Virus record (IMG/VR): IMGVR_UViG_3300037140_000143
Location: 1-41,409 of that record
Length of the DNA stretch: 41,409 nucleotides
Source: a virus
Direction: 5' to 3' (one strand)
This document shows, one piece after another, positions 14,575 to 22,972 of the stretch (within the stretch, counting starts at the first letter, position 1; each line of letters starts with the position of its first letter). The notes beneath the pieces were generated by a model. It made no database searches. It saw nothing but the letters and a program-made list of their open reading frames with translations, and was not told the DNA's origin. Both the position numbers and the translations under genes were made by a program.

Positions 14575-15086
14575 GCTTCGAATCTCCCAACGGCCCCGTC
14601 CCCCAGTTCACACCCTCAACAGTGGACTTGGACTCGGCGGTCATGGAAGAGTTGTTCTCGTGGGAGGGTGCCGTGTCCCTAGGGTGGGAGGTGGCAAGTC
14701 GCTGCTCGTGCTACTCGGCTGATAGCAAACAGCCGGAGTGGGGACACGAACCTTGCAAGGGGTTGGGTGTCATATACGCCCCACGAGTAGAAATCAAAGG
14801 CCTGTTCCGCAGCCAAGACCGCTGGCTATCCTTTCGCCGGGAGGGGGAGCTGGAGCGAGGCGAAGCCCAGCTCACAACCCCACTTGACATCCGCCCAGGC
14901 TACATCGACCGTCGCGTCAGGGATCGGATCATCACCCTCTCCGCCGTAGGAGACGCCGAGGAAGGCCGGGTTTTCTATCCCGCCGCGCAAGCCAAGCCCT
15001 TTATCTTCGCTGGCGCCCAGCGTGCGTGGCGGGTGAGCCTGCAGTCCGCGAGCGAAGCCGACCAGCTCGTCAACTATGGGGTGTAA
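14571..15086 (+). CDS. Putative head-tail stopper/neck protein
   Basis: The protein has 171 residues starting in an ATGA overlap. It is beta-rich in the second half, with RDRIITLSAVGDAEEGRVFY and RAWRVSLQSASEADQLVNYG. The N-terminal half has three cysteines, CSCYS and EPCKG, which could bind a metal. Order suggests the stopper that closes the head after packaging. No motif confirms this. Confidence 0.5.
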   Translation: MSFESPNGPVPQFTPSTVDLDSAVMEELFSWEGAVSLGWEVASRCSCYSADSKQPEWGHEPCKGLGVIYAPRVEIKGLFRSQDRWLSFRREGELERGEAQLTTPLDIRPGYIDRRVRDRIITLSAVGDAEEGRVFYPAAQAKPFIFAGAQRAWRVSLQSASEADQLVNYGV

Positions 15087-15089
15087 ACC

Positions 15090-15857
15090 ATGGCCCTCAT
15101 CGAAGCGCGCTACGAACGGGGCAGCCTGCAGGTCCTGATGAAACGCGCCACGCTGACGCAGCTCGGTGGTGGTAACCGTGTGCTCGGCGAAGGCGTGCGG
15201 GATGGCGCGGAGAAGATCCGTCAGCGCGCAGTCCGCAATGTGTCGGGCTACCCCGTGACGTACACGGGCGGCGCGTTCGTGGTCAGGGTCAAGACCGGGG
15301 CGTTGAAGGGCGCGATGGAAACAGAATGGCCGTTCACGAGCCAGTGGACCGCGCGCGTGTTCGTCAACGGCACGCACACCTCAACTTCGAACACGGGTGG
15401 TTACCCGGGAAAGCCGGTTCCGGTCAGCCGGTATGCTGGCGCGATCGAGCGCGGCCACAAAGAGATCGACCTGAAGAAGACGATGCTCGGCAAGACCGTC
15501 CCGTTCTTCGGCGCCCGGGCCCTGAACCCCTCCGGTCCATATTCGGCAACCGGGTTGCGGAAGACCGAATACCTGACCGAAGGCTCCGATGGTGTGCTGA
15601 AGCGCGCCAGTAGCTATCGCAGCGAGAGCCTCGAGCAGAAACTTCGCTCTCAGGGCAAGTCGCCGATGAACTTCGACCGTAAGCGCACCGCGTCCGGCGG
15701 CAGCTACTTCATCGCGTTCCGGAAGGTCGGTAAAAAGGGCTGGATCATCCCCGAGGCGAAGCCCCGGCCGTTCATGGACGCGGCGGCGCAGGCATCGACA
15801 CAGGACGTGCGCCGGATTATTGGCGGGAAGGTGAGGGTGGTCCTCGCGGAAAGGTAG
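15090..15857 (+). CDS. Tail completion protein (HK97 gp10-like)
   Basis: The protein has 255 residues. An early helix with GAEKIRQRAVRNVS, the phrase RYAGAIERGHKE and the end WIIPEAKPRPFMDAAAQAS are the layout of HK97 gp10-type minor/completion proteins: helix, beta core, then P-RPFM-A near the end. It is longer than the usual 130-180 residues because of a basic insert at about 130-200. It lies between the stopper candidate and tail terminator, as expected. Confidence 0.65.
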   Translation: MALIEARYERGSLQVLMKRATLTQLGGGNRVLGEGVRDGAEKIRQRAVRNVSGYPVTYTGGAFVVRVKTGALKGAMETEWPFTSQWTARVFVNGTHTSTSNTGGYPGKPVPVSRYAGAIERGHKEIDLKKTMLGKTVPFFGARALNPSGPYSATGLRKTEYLTEGSDGVLKRASSYRSESLEQKLRSQGKSPMNFDRKRTASGGSYFIAFRKVGKKGWIIPEAKPRPFMDAAAQASTQDVRRIIGGKVRVVLAER

Positions 15858-15859
15858 CG

Positions 15860-16705
15860 ATGGAGCAGCAGATCGCGGAAATCCCCACGCCGACCGTCAC
15901 CTACCCGACACAGGAAGGCCTCGTTTTCCCCGAAAACGGGGAAGGACTGAACTTCGGTCCCGCAGGGCTTGCGTTTCCTTCCGTTGCACCCGACGCCAGC
16001 GGTTTCTTCCCGTCGTATCTGCCGAATCCGGAGCAGATCGTTTGGGACACCCTGAACGATGCGACGCAGGTTGCCGTGTTCTTTCCAGAGGACACCGACC
16101 AGGGCCTCACCCTTCCCCTCACATTCGAGACACCACCCGACATTGGGCTATTCGCCGGCATCGACCCGGAAACGTACCCCACAGTCAGCGGAATCACGAA
16201 CAGCCCGATCAAGATCGTCAAGGGCTGGCCCACCTACCCCGGGGCGATGCCGCAGATCGGCGTGGCAATCGCTACGGAGAGCGAGGACGGCGCCGGGAGG
16301 CTCGGGCAGGGTGGCTTCGCCGGGGACGCGTATGTGCGCGATGGGGAAGACAACATCGTCGCAACGTGTGCCTACTACGCGGAGCCGCTGTACAGCGTTG
16401 TCGTAGTCGAGCTGATCCATGTCAATCGCGACGAGCGAGATCGGCTGCACAATCAGCTGCGCCGCAAGCTCTACCCGCTCAGACATCTCGTGCCGTCGTC
16501 GAGTTCACAGGTCAAGGAGCTGCAGGTCCAGGCCGAGAAGCAGGACCTCCCCGTCGACGAGCAGCCGAACACCATCTACGTGAGCCTTTTCACCGTCGAA
16601 TTCTGGTCGGAGGCGCTGATCCCGACACAGGTGCAGGTCAACCCGGCCGTCATCGGATCGATCGAGGCGGCGGTCGACGTCGAACTGAACATCGAGCCGT
16701 ACTAA
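15860..16705 (+). CDS. Tail terminator-like protein with FPxNGEGL motif
   Basis: The protein has 281 residues. Residues 115-260 look like a tail terminator/completion fold: KIVKGWPTYPGAMPQIGVAI, VVVELIHVNRDERDRLHNQL and TIYVSLFTVEFWSEAL. These proteins cap the tube and sheath when the tail reaches full length. The N-terminal 100 residues are an extra domain with EGLVFPENGEGLNFGPAGLA. This short FPxNGxGL motif returns in the tail I-like protein at 28778-29548. The DNA for the motif contains a perfect 7-bp hairpin with an AAAA loop (15926-15943). Confidence 0.65.
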   Translation: MEQQIAEIPTPTVTYPTQEGLVFPENGEGLNFGPAGLAFPSVAPDASGFFPSYLPNPEQIVWDTLNDATQVAVFFPEDTDQGLTLPLTFETPPDIGLFAGIDPETYPTVSGITNSPIKIVKGWPTYPGAMPQIGVAIATESEDGAGRLGQGGFAGDAYVRDGEDNIVATCAYYAEPLYSVVVVELIHVNRDERDRLHNQLRRKLYPLRHLVPSSSSQVKELQVQAEKQDLPVDEQPNTIYVSLFTVEFWSEALIPTQVQVNPAVIGSIEAAVDVELNIEPY

Positions 16706-16714
16706 GGAGGGCGC

Positions 16715-16906
16715 ATGCCCCGCAAAACGACAGAGCCGACGGTCTCCGCAGAGGACGCGATCGGCGACGACACACGCGAACGAATCCCGTTCGCGGGCCT
16801 ACTTGCGGAGCGGCCAAACCTGCGGAACGAGCAGCACACCCACGCGGAGTGGCAAGAGCTACTCGACGCCTACCTCAACCCCAGTGAGGACCCAGATGCC
16901 GGCTAA
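16715..16906 (+). CDS. Small protein before the sheath
   Basis: The protein has 63 residues with a strong ribosome site (AAGGAGGG). It is acidic at the end, with a predicted helix EWQELLDAYLNP. It overlaps the sheath start by 11 bases. Small genes at this place are frequent in myophages, but I recognise no family. Confidence 0.6.
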   Translation: MPRKTTEPTVSAEDAIGDDTRERIPFAGLLAERPNLRNEQHTHAEWQELLDAYLNPSEDPDAG

Positions 16907-18380
16907 TCTCGTCACGCGCCCCGACTTCAACGTCGTACAGCCGGGTGCCTATAGTGCGGTCAACGCGAGCGAACTGCAAAACCCCGCACCCAACACCGGT
17001 CCGATACCCGCGATCCTGGGTGCCTGCACGGGTGGTAAGTCGGGCGAAGCGATGTACTTCAGCTCCCCGGGTATCCTCGCCTCCGTCCTGCGATCCGGAC
17101 CGGCATACGATGGGGCCCGAATTGCGCTCGCGAAGTGCTCGCAGGTTTGTGTAGTACGGGTCGGCAAGAAAGTCACGCAGGCCACCATCGAACTGGCCGG
17201 TGCGACAGGTGAGCTCGTGAAGCTCACCTCCTTCGGCTATGGCATATGGGCGAACGCGATCACCGTCGCAGTGGAAGCGGGCCCGATCGTGGTCCTCAAG
17301 TACACCGACCCGTCCGGCAACGTGTACCGTGAGAAATGGAACTTCGCCAGCCTTGAATCTGGCAAACCGACCAACGCGCATATCGCTGCGGCGATCAACG
17401 GCGAACTGTTCGGCTACACCGCGAGTAACTTCGTCACCGCCGAAGCGAAGGCTGGCACGGGCGAACTGAAAACAGCGTCCGCTACCGCACTGGCGGGTGG
17501 TGAAGAAGAAGCCCCCGAAGCGGCCAACTGGGTTGCGGGTCTCGCCGCGCTGGAATCGCAGCCGATCAGCATCATCACACCGATGACCGCTGAAGCGAGC
17601 GTGCATGCGATGGTCGAAGAACACTGCAACATCATGAGCAACGGGAACGCTCGCAAAGAGCGCACCTGGATCGGCGGCGGAGCGGTCGGGGAGACGTACA
17701 CGAAAACGATCGAACGGATCAACGGCTCAAGCCCACTGCAGAACAAGCGCACCCAGATCGCCTGCCCCGCCATGTACTTCTACAACTCCACCGGGCAGCT
17801 CACACTCTACCCCCCCTACTACCGGGCAGCGATGTACGCCGGCATGCACTGCGGTCTACCGGACGTCGCGACATCCCTCTGCCATGAGGAAACGATCGAG
17901 GTGGCACCCGAGACCGTCTACTCCACCGCGCAGGGTGCGGAACTCGACCAGCTCCTGCTCGCCGGCGCCTCACCATCCGCGCCCAAGCCCGGTGGGGGGA
18001 CGTACGTGGTGGACAGTCTCTCGACGAGCAACGAAGCAGCCGGGTACTACCGGGACTACCACAAGACACGCTCGGCCGACTATGTGTCGCGGTTTCTGCG
18101 CACTGAACTCGAAGCAAAGTACACGGGCGGAAAGAATCTCAACGGGACCGCCGAATCCCAGGAAAAGACAGCGGAACTGCTGCTGAAAGAGTTGCTGTCG
18201 GCGCAGATCATCCGTGCGTTCAAGCCGCCTACCGTGGAGCCCGGGCCGACTACGGGTGCGGTGGTTACGTCGTCGAACTCGTACATCCTCAACGCGCCGG
18301 TGATGCTGATCGACGCGGACAAGTACACGTTCATCGAAGTGGCGCTCCAGTCACCCAACGCGATCCAGACAGGGGCGTGA
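16896..18380 (+). CDS. Contractile tail sheath protein
   Basis: The protein has 494 residues from the ATG at 16896, with GAGG upstream. A longer frame exists but runs through the previous gene. The C-terminal domain (about 370-494) has RSADYVSRFLRTELEAKYTG and a final NAPVMLIDADKYTFIEVALQ, as expected of the conserved core that interlocks with the tube and neighbours. The N-terminal part starts with RPDFNVVQPGAYSAVN, the usual early strand P-G-V-Y of sheath proteins. Sheath proteins contract to drive the tube through the cell envelope. The tube gene follows at once. Confidence 0.85.
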   Translation: MPANLVTRPDFNVVQPGAYSAVNASELQNPAPNTGPIPAILGACTGGKSGEAMYFSSPGILASVLRSGPAYDGARIALAKCSQVCVVRVGKKVTQATIELAGATGELVKLTSFGYGIWANAITVAVEAGPIVVLKYTDPSGNVYREKWNFASLESGKPTNAHIAAAINGELFGYTASNFVTAEAKAGTGELKTASATALAGGEEEAPEAANWVAGLAALESQPISIITPMTAEASVHAMVEEHCNIMSNGNARKERTWIGGGAVGETYTKTIERINGSSPLQNKRTQIACPAMYFYNSTGQLTLYPPYYRAAMYAGMHCGLPDVATSLCHEETIEVAPETVYSTAQGAELDQLLLAGASPSAPKPGGGTYVVDSLSTSNEAAGYYRDYHKTRSADYVSRFLRTELEAKYTGGKNLNGTAESQEKTAELLLKELLSAQIIRAFKPPTVEPGPTTGAVVTSSNSYILNAPVMLIDADKYTFIEVALQSPNAIQTGA

Positions 18381-18385
18381 TCTGA

Positions 18386-18853
18386 ATGGCTACTATCTTG
18401 CAGCCAAAAGAAGAACCGGGTGCCGGAGGGATCACGTCCCGCAACGCGACACGGATCAACCTGCGGATCAACAACAACCGCGTCGGACGTGTCCAAAGCA
18501 TGGGACGCTCCGCGAACAACAACGTGCAGGTCCTCCGCGAGCTCGGCGCACAGGTCGCCGTAGAGCTGAAGAAGGGCATCAGCGAATACACGTTCACGAT
18601 CGCGAAGATGTGGGTCCACAACGATGTGATCGACGAACTCGAACAGGGAGCGATCTTCGAACTCGAGACCGTCGACGAATCCGCACAGAACCCCATCACG
18701 GGCAGCGGCAGTACCGAAATCCTCGACCTGTTCAAATACTGCGCGATCAACAGCCTCGACCGCCAGTACACCGCGGGGCAGGCCACGGTTGCGGCGAACG
18801 TCTCGGTAGTCGTCATCGGCCAGCCGCAGGGCGGCCAGCTTTCAGAAGGCTGA
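18386..18853 (+). CDS. Tail tube protein
   Basis: The protein has 155 residues. Segments such as INLRINNNRVGRVQSMGRSA, YTFTIAKMWVHNDVID and SLDRQYTAGQATVAANVSVV resemble myophage tube proteins, which form stacked hexamer rings inside the sheath. Size and position, directly after sheath and before the chaperone, are as expected. The intergenic region after it is structured. Confidence 0.8.
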   Translation: MATILQPKEEPGAGGITSRNATRINLRINNNRVGRVQSMGRSANNNVQVLRELGAQVAVELKKGISEYTFTIAKMWVHNDVIDELEQGAIFELETVDESAQNPITGSGSTEILDLFKYCAINSLDRQYTAGQATVAANVSVVVIGQPQGGQLSEG

Positions 18854-19037
18854 GAGTGGCAGCCGAATAGGCAGCCACGAACATAGACACCCTCCGGGTG
18901 TCGTCATATAGGCGCCACAGGTCGCCCACCCAACCTAGGTCGCAACCCCTCCCTGGGGTTGAGCCGTCTCTCGGGGACGGATTCGGGTGGACGGCCCGTG
19001 GCGCTTTTTGTCGTTGTACGAGCAAAGGAGAGAGAAC
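18854..19037 (+). other. Structured intergenic leader with three hairpins
   Basis: Three perfect or near-perfect hairpins stand in a row: GACACCC/GGGTGTC (18886-18902), CAACCCC/GGGGTTG (18943-18961), and CCGTC/GACGG (18964-18980). A T-run (GCGCTTTTTG) at about 19010 follows. The region may reduce transcription from the highly expressed tube gene into the chaperone and tape-measure genes, or act as their leader. The chaperone ribosome site AAAGGAGAGAG ends it. Confidence 0.5.
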
Positions 19038-19532
19038 ATGGACGAGCTTCAACAGATCGCAGCGGGCGACGCGGTGCCGTGGAGCGAGACCTTCAAGCAC
19101 CCGCAGCACGGTGAGCTAACCGCACGGGTGGCGAACCTCCCGAAAAACCGGGATTGGCTCAAGCACGCCAACGAATGTGACCTCCTGATCCGGGAGATGG
19201 GGGGAGACCCAAATGCCGCGAGCGAAGGCACCACACGCTTCGCCGGCGCGCTCGCCGGGTTCAGGGTGATCTTCGCGCCGATCGTGACGGCAGAGAGCCG
19301 TACGGTCGATCCCGAGGACGGCCATGAGCGCATCGAAAAGCACCTCTACGACCCGATGGACGACGAGAACATGGAGATCCCCGTCAGGGTGTGGCTCAAC
19401 TTCTGCGACTGGCGCCAAAGCCTCTTGAACAGGGCCGGTGACCTGGGGAAATCCTCCGGGGAGACGAATGGCAACGGGTCCGACGCATCGTCGCCCGTGG
19501 ATACGGACTCCCCTTCAACGACCCCCGCCTAG
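19038..19532 (+). CDS. Tail assembly chaperone, short form (gpG-like)
   Basis: The protein has 164 residues from the ATG at 19038 with a strong ribosome site. It is a soluble helical protein with a low-complexity end (ETNGNGSDASSPVDTD and following), which is typical for the zero-frame end of tail chaperones. In lambda and many other phages the G and GT proteins bind the tape measure during tail assembly. Position directly before the tape measure and the second reading frame open downstream support this. Confidence 0.8.
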   Translation: MDELQQIAAGDAVPWSETFKHPQHGELTARVANLPKNRDWLKHANECDLLIREMGGDPNAASEGTTRFAGALAGFRVIFAPIVTAESRTVDPEDGHERIEKHLYDPMDDENMEIPVRVWLNFCDWRQSLLNRAGDLGKSSGETNGNGSDASSPVDTDSPSTTPA

Positions 19533-19744
19533 AAGACTGGACGGACGCCGACTATCTCCGCGAGTTCGCATTCATCGACCTCGAGGCGAAAGGTGCCCTC
19601 GTAGACCCGAGCGCAGCCGACGCTGAGGATGAGTTCGAGGAGGAACTAGGACGCGCCGCAGCCGGGGAATGGGAGGCTCTGGGCCTCGACTCACCAAAGG
19701 ATCTTCAGCCCGCGAGCATAGAGGAGTTCCGCAATGGCAGTTGA
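19038..19744 (+). CDS. Tail assembly chaperone, -1 frameshift product (gpGT-like)
   Basis: The -1 frame is open from 19442 to a TGA at 19742-19744 and has clear coding character, for example DEWQRVRRIVARGYGLPFND and DADYLREFAFIDLEAKGA. It has no start of its own with a ribosome site. A slip at GGGGAAA (19445-19451) would join 137 zero-frame residues to 98 residues of the -1 frame, giving about 235 residues. The extension is acidic and ends 11 bases inside the tape-measure gene. This is the standard GT arrangement. Confidence 0.8.
19445..19451 (+). promoter_or_regulatory. Probable -1 ribosomal slippery site GGGGAAA
   Basis: In the zero frame the bases read CTG GGG AAA. After a one-base backward slip the P-site codon is again GGG, with a less perfect A-site re-pairing (GAA). 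It lies four bases inside the window where both frames are open (19442-19532). A C-rich run at 19521-19526 is a weaker alternative. Confidence 0.6.
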
Positions 19745-22082
19745 CAGCAGCGGCTCGATCCCTGTGCAGGCGGTCCTGAAACTGATCATCGACCGCGGTG
19801 GCACCCAGGCGATCGAAGACCAGCTCAAGAAACAGGACGAGTCGTTCACCAAAGTCGAGCAGACCGTTACTCGTATCGGGACCGGGATGGAGGGCGTCGC
19901 CCGCACAGTCGCCGACCTCGCCGGTGTCGCCGGGGTTGGTGCGCTGCTGGACAAGTTCGTGAAGGTCGAGACCTCCGCGTCAAATGTCGCACTCGCGATG
20001 GGCAAGGTCACCGGCGGCCCAGGCGCATATCACCCCATCGGCCAGGAACTGCTCGGCGTGCAGTCCCGCACCGGCGTGACGGTCGGCGAATCCGAATCCG
20101 CGCTGCGGTCCCTCGCGGCGAGCGTGGGCCTCTCCCCACGCGCTGGACAGGCCGGGATGCTCGCCGAAGTCATCGCCGGCTACAGCAAGGTCACCGGCAT
20201 GCCCTCGTCCACGCTCGGAGCCATTCTGGGACCGATGCTGCAGGCCGAGGGACGAGGATCGACAGCTAGTGCGTCTGCGTACACGCTTGGAGAAGCTCGA
20301 GCGAACCTCACAGCCTTTCCCGGCTCGCAGATCGAAGGGATGCTGCCCGTCGTCTCGAACCTCACGACCTCCGCGGCCCTCGGGACTGCAGGGGGGTCTG
20401 GTAAGGGCGTGAGCGTTGGCGGGATCTCCTCGCTCATCAACGCGATCTCCGGCCCTGGGAGCGTGCTGCGTCAGCCCGGTGTCGCCGAACAGGCCGCGCA
20501 GGGCATTGGTGGAACTCTGCAGGGTGCCTACCAGAACCCGCGCGTGTACGCGTTCATGAAAATGGCCGGTGTTAGCTTCAAGGAATCGCAGCTCGGGTTC
20601 AACGACCCGGCCACCATGGAAAAGATCGTGCGGGAGGCCAACCGCCAGTACCCCGGGAACACCGAAACGGACTGGAAAATGCGGCGCCTCTTGTACCTCG
20701 AACTCGGCCAGGGTGAGGCTGGGGCCGACGCGTTGGAACGCATCGAATCCGCGACGCATGGGGGGACCAAGGCTCTACATGTCGCTACGCCGCAGGTGAA
20801 GAAGGAAGCCAAAGAAGCTCACAACGCACAGACTCTCACGACCCCTGAATCATGGCTGTCGAAACTCGCCGGCAAAGTGCAGGGATTCGCATTCGGAAGC
20901 CTCGGCGGGGCTGGGGCGACTCTTGGCGGACTGATCCTTGGCGCGGGCGCGGGGAAAGCCGCCATCGGAGGAGTGCAGAGCGGTATAGAGGGACTGTTCG
21001 GCGGGGGCGCGGAGGGTGCCGCGGAGGCAGGTGGTGCAACGCTCGGGGATCTGGCCGGCGGTGTGGCAACGGCTGGTGTACTGTCGACGGTCATGTCGCT
21101 GATCGATCCGGGTGGCAGCGGCGACATCATCGGGAAACTTACCGGTGGAGGCCTCTCTGGAAACGTGTCGGGCAACTCACGCAAGGCGATCGAACAGCGC
21201 GCTAACGCGAAAGCCGTCGAAGGGGTCGCGGCTGCCGCCCAGCGAAAGTTTGGGTCCGGGTGGAACACGGGCGCCGGACGCAAGTGGATGGAAAAAGAAC
21301 TGAACAACCCGCACTCCCACTATGACCAGGAGACGTCGGTGGGGATCGGGGAATCGCAGACAAGCATGCACCCATGGGCCGCGACGCATCTTCTCCAGCA
21401 GTCCCTCAACGCGGCCGGGACCGCTAGCGGCGGCGGGGAAGGGGCACAGTTCTCCGAAGCGGTCAAGAAGTTCTCCGAAGCCGTCGCGAAGATGACCGGC
21501 ACCCACAGCACCTCCTACGGCGGGGGTGCGGCGATGCACAACGCGTCGTTCATGGGTGCACCTGCGGTAGCGGCAATGCAGTCCAGTGTTCCGGGGATGG
21601 TCATGGCCGCGTTCCTATCGAAGGGGGGCGGCACGACCCCGATGAGCGCGGGTGCGGGAACTCAATTGGCGTCCTACTCCGGATCGGCTAGCGGTGGCTG
21701 GAACTCGGTGCTCGAGAAGTACAGCGGCAACAGCTACGGTCTCTCTCACGTCGAACAGCTCGCCGGCGAACAGTCCGGCGGCGGAGCACACGCTGGTGAT
21801 CGCGCGACGGTTGAAGCGGACGCTAAGAAGTACGGCATCCCCTTCAACGTTCTGTGGGGCGTTTATGGGGCCGAGTCGAGCTTCGGGAAGGCCAAGAGCA
21901 ACTTCGGCCTGACCGGGCAATATCCGGGCACCGGTACATCTGGCAACTTCGGAACGGATGCGCGCATGTCGGCTGAAGATCTTGCGGCGCTCGCTAAGCA
22001 GTTGCACATCAACGTCAATGTGAACGTCGGAGGGTCAAAGGTCGAACAGCACAAGGCCAAGGTCGGAGGGCAGCTCGTATGA
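19734..22082 (+). CDS. Tail tape measure protein with lytic transglycosylase domain
   Basis: The protein has 782 residues. The N-terminal 100 residues are helical; the centre is hydrophobic and Gly/Ala-rich (roughly residues 390-480: GGAGATLGGLILGAGAG and similar), as in tape measures with membrane-active segments. The last 85 residues are a transglycosylase-like domain: KYGIPFNVLWGVYGAESSFG with probable catalytic E714, then SNFGLTGQ. The length of this protein sets the tail length; the family rule of about 1.5 angstroms per residue would give a tail of roughly 110-120 nm. The start overlaps the end of the chaperone extension. Confidence 0.85.
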   Translation: MAVDSSGSIPVQAVLKLIIDRGGTQAIEDQLKKQDESFTKVEQTVTRIGTGMEGVARTVADLAGVAGVGALLDKFVKVETSASNVALAMGKVTGGPGAYHPIGQELLGVQSRTGVTVGESESALRSLAASVGLSPRAGQAGMLAEVIAGYSKVTGMPSSTLGAILGPMLQAEGRGSTASASAYTLGEARANLTAFPGSQIEGMLPVVSNLTTSAALGTAGGSGKGVSVGGISSLINAISGPGSVLRQPGVAEQAAQGIGGTLQGAYQNPRVYAFMKMAGVSFKESQLGFNDPATMEKIVREANRQYPGNTETDWKMRRLLYLELGQGEAGADALERIESATHGGTKALHVATPQVKKEAKEAHNAQTLTTPESWLSKLAGKVQGFAFGSLGGAGATLGGLILGAGAGKAAIGGVQSGIEGLFGGGAEGAAEAGGATLGDLAGGVATAGVLSTVMSLIDPGGSGDIIGKLTGGGLSGNVSGNSRKAIEQRANAKAVEGVAAAAQRKFGSGWNTGAGRKWMEKELNNPHSHYDQETSVGIGESQTSMHPWAATHLLQQSLNAAGTASGGGEGAQFSEAVKKFSEAVAKMTGTHSTSYGGGAAMHNASFMGAPAVAAMQSSVPGMVMAAFLSKGGGTTPMSAGAGTQLASYSGSASGGWNSVLEKYSGNSYGLSHVEQLAGEQSGGGAHAGDRATVEADAKKYGIPFNVLWGVYGAESSFGKAKSNFGLTGQYPGTGTSGNFGTDARMSAEDLAALAKQLHINVNVNVGGSKVEQHKAKVGGQLV

Positions 22083-22972
22083 GCGTCTACGCCTATCCCG
22101 GTAGCCAGGAAGCCCTCAAGCTCGACGGGGAACGCGCAATCGAAGGCTTTGCTGCAGGCGCAACCAAGCAGCTCGCGACCGCCAACGCGTCCCCGTTCTC
22201 GTGGAACGCTAAGAGCCCTACAGCTAACCCGCGCGTCGGCTGGATTTTGAAGCAGGATGGCAAGGAAATCGCAAATTGGGCGTTTTCGATCAACCCGCAG
22301 GCGATCACCCGGTCTCCGACTACCAGAACGCAGATGTTTGCGACCAGGGGAGCATTCTACGTCGATGACTTCGGTGCCGGCCCAACTTCGATCCAGATCA
22401 ACCAGCTCATCGGAGCTGGCATCCAGAAGCCCGGGGAATACCAATCACTGAGAGAGAGCGTCCTCGGGTTCTACGACCAGATCTGGGTGCCAGCCGCAGG
22501 TCCCGGATATAGCAATACGCCCGTGGAAGTGTTCTTCTACGACAACCACCTGTTCGCTGGCCTACCTGCCGCCGCGAAGATACCCGAGCGCGTGTACTTC
22601 CCGGCACAGAACAGCTTTTCGCTGATGCGCTCCGTGTCGCAGAACAACGTGTGGCAGCTCACGATCACGATGATCGGCCTCGAAAAGCCATCCAACCCGA
22701 CCGCCCTCCCTGGGGCAAAGGGGAAGACGAAGCCTTACCGCGTGAAAGCGAACGAGACGCTGAAGAAGATCGCCACCCAACTCGCTGGGAAGAAACCGAC
22801 AGCGAAGCAAACGCTGGCGATGGAGAAAGCGATCGTCAAGCTCAACCCGAGCATCGCAAAGAACCGGCCAGAGAACATCTACTCGCCGCTGAACAGCACA
22901 ACGCCGGTCTCCACGGTAGAAGTGAAGCGCAACCATGTCCATGAGGGCGAGATAATCACGGTCCCGGCCTGA
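22079..22972 (+). CDS. Baseplate protein with C-terminal LysM-like domain
   Basis: The protein has 297 residues and starts in an ATGA overlap with the tape measure. The first 200 residues have strands such as NWAFSINPQAITRSPTTRTQ and NNVWQLTITMIGLEKP. From residue 218 a LysM-like module begins, PYRVKANETLKKIATQLAG, then VKLNPSI and a final HEGEIITVPA. LysM modules bind peptidoglycan glycan or serve as a fold in baseplate hubs of contractile systems. Position after the tape measure fits a tail-tip or hub-assembly protein. Confidence 0.75.
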   Translation: MSVYAYPGSQEALKLDGERAIEGFAAGATKQLATANASPFSWNAKSPTANPRVGWILKQDGKEIANWAFSINPQAITRSPTTRTQMFATRGAFYVDDFGAGPTSIQINQLIGAGIQKPGEYQSLRESVLGFYDQIWVPAAGPGYSNTPVEVFFYDNHLFAGLPAAAKIPERVYFPAQNSFSLMRSVSQNNVWQLTITMIGLEKPSNPTALPGAKGKTKPYRVKANETLKKIATQLAGKKPTAKQTLAMEKAIVKLNPSIAKNRPENIYSPLNSTTPVSTVEVKRNHVHEGEIITVPA

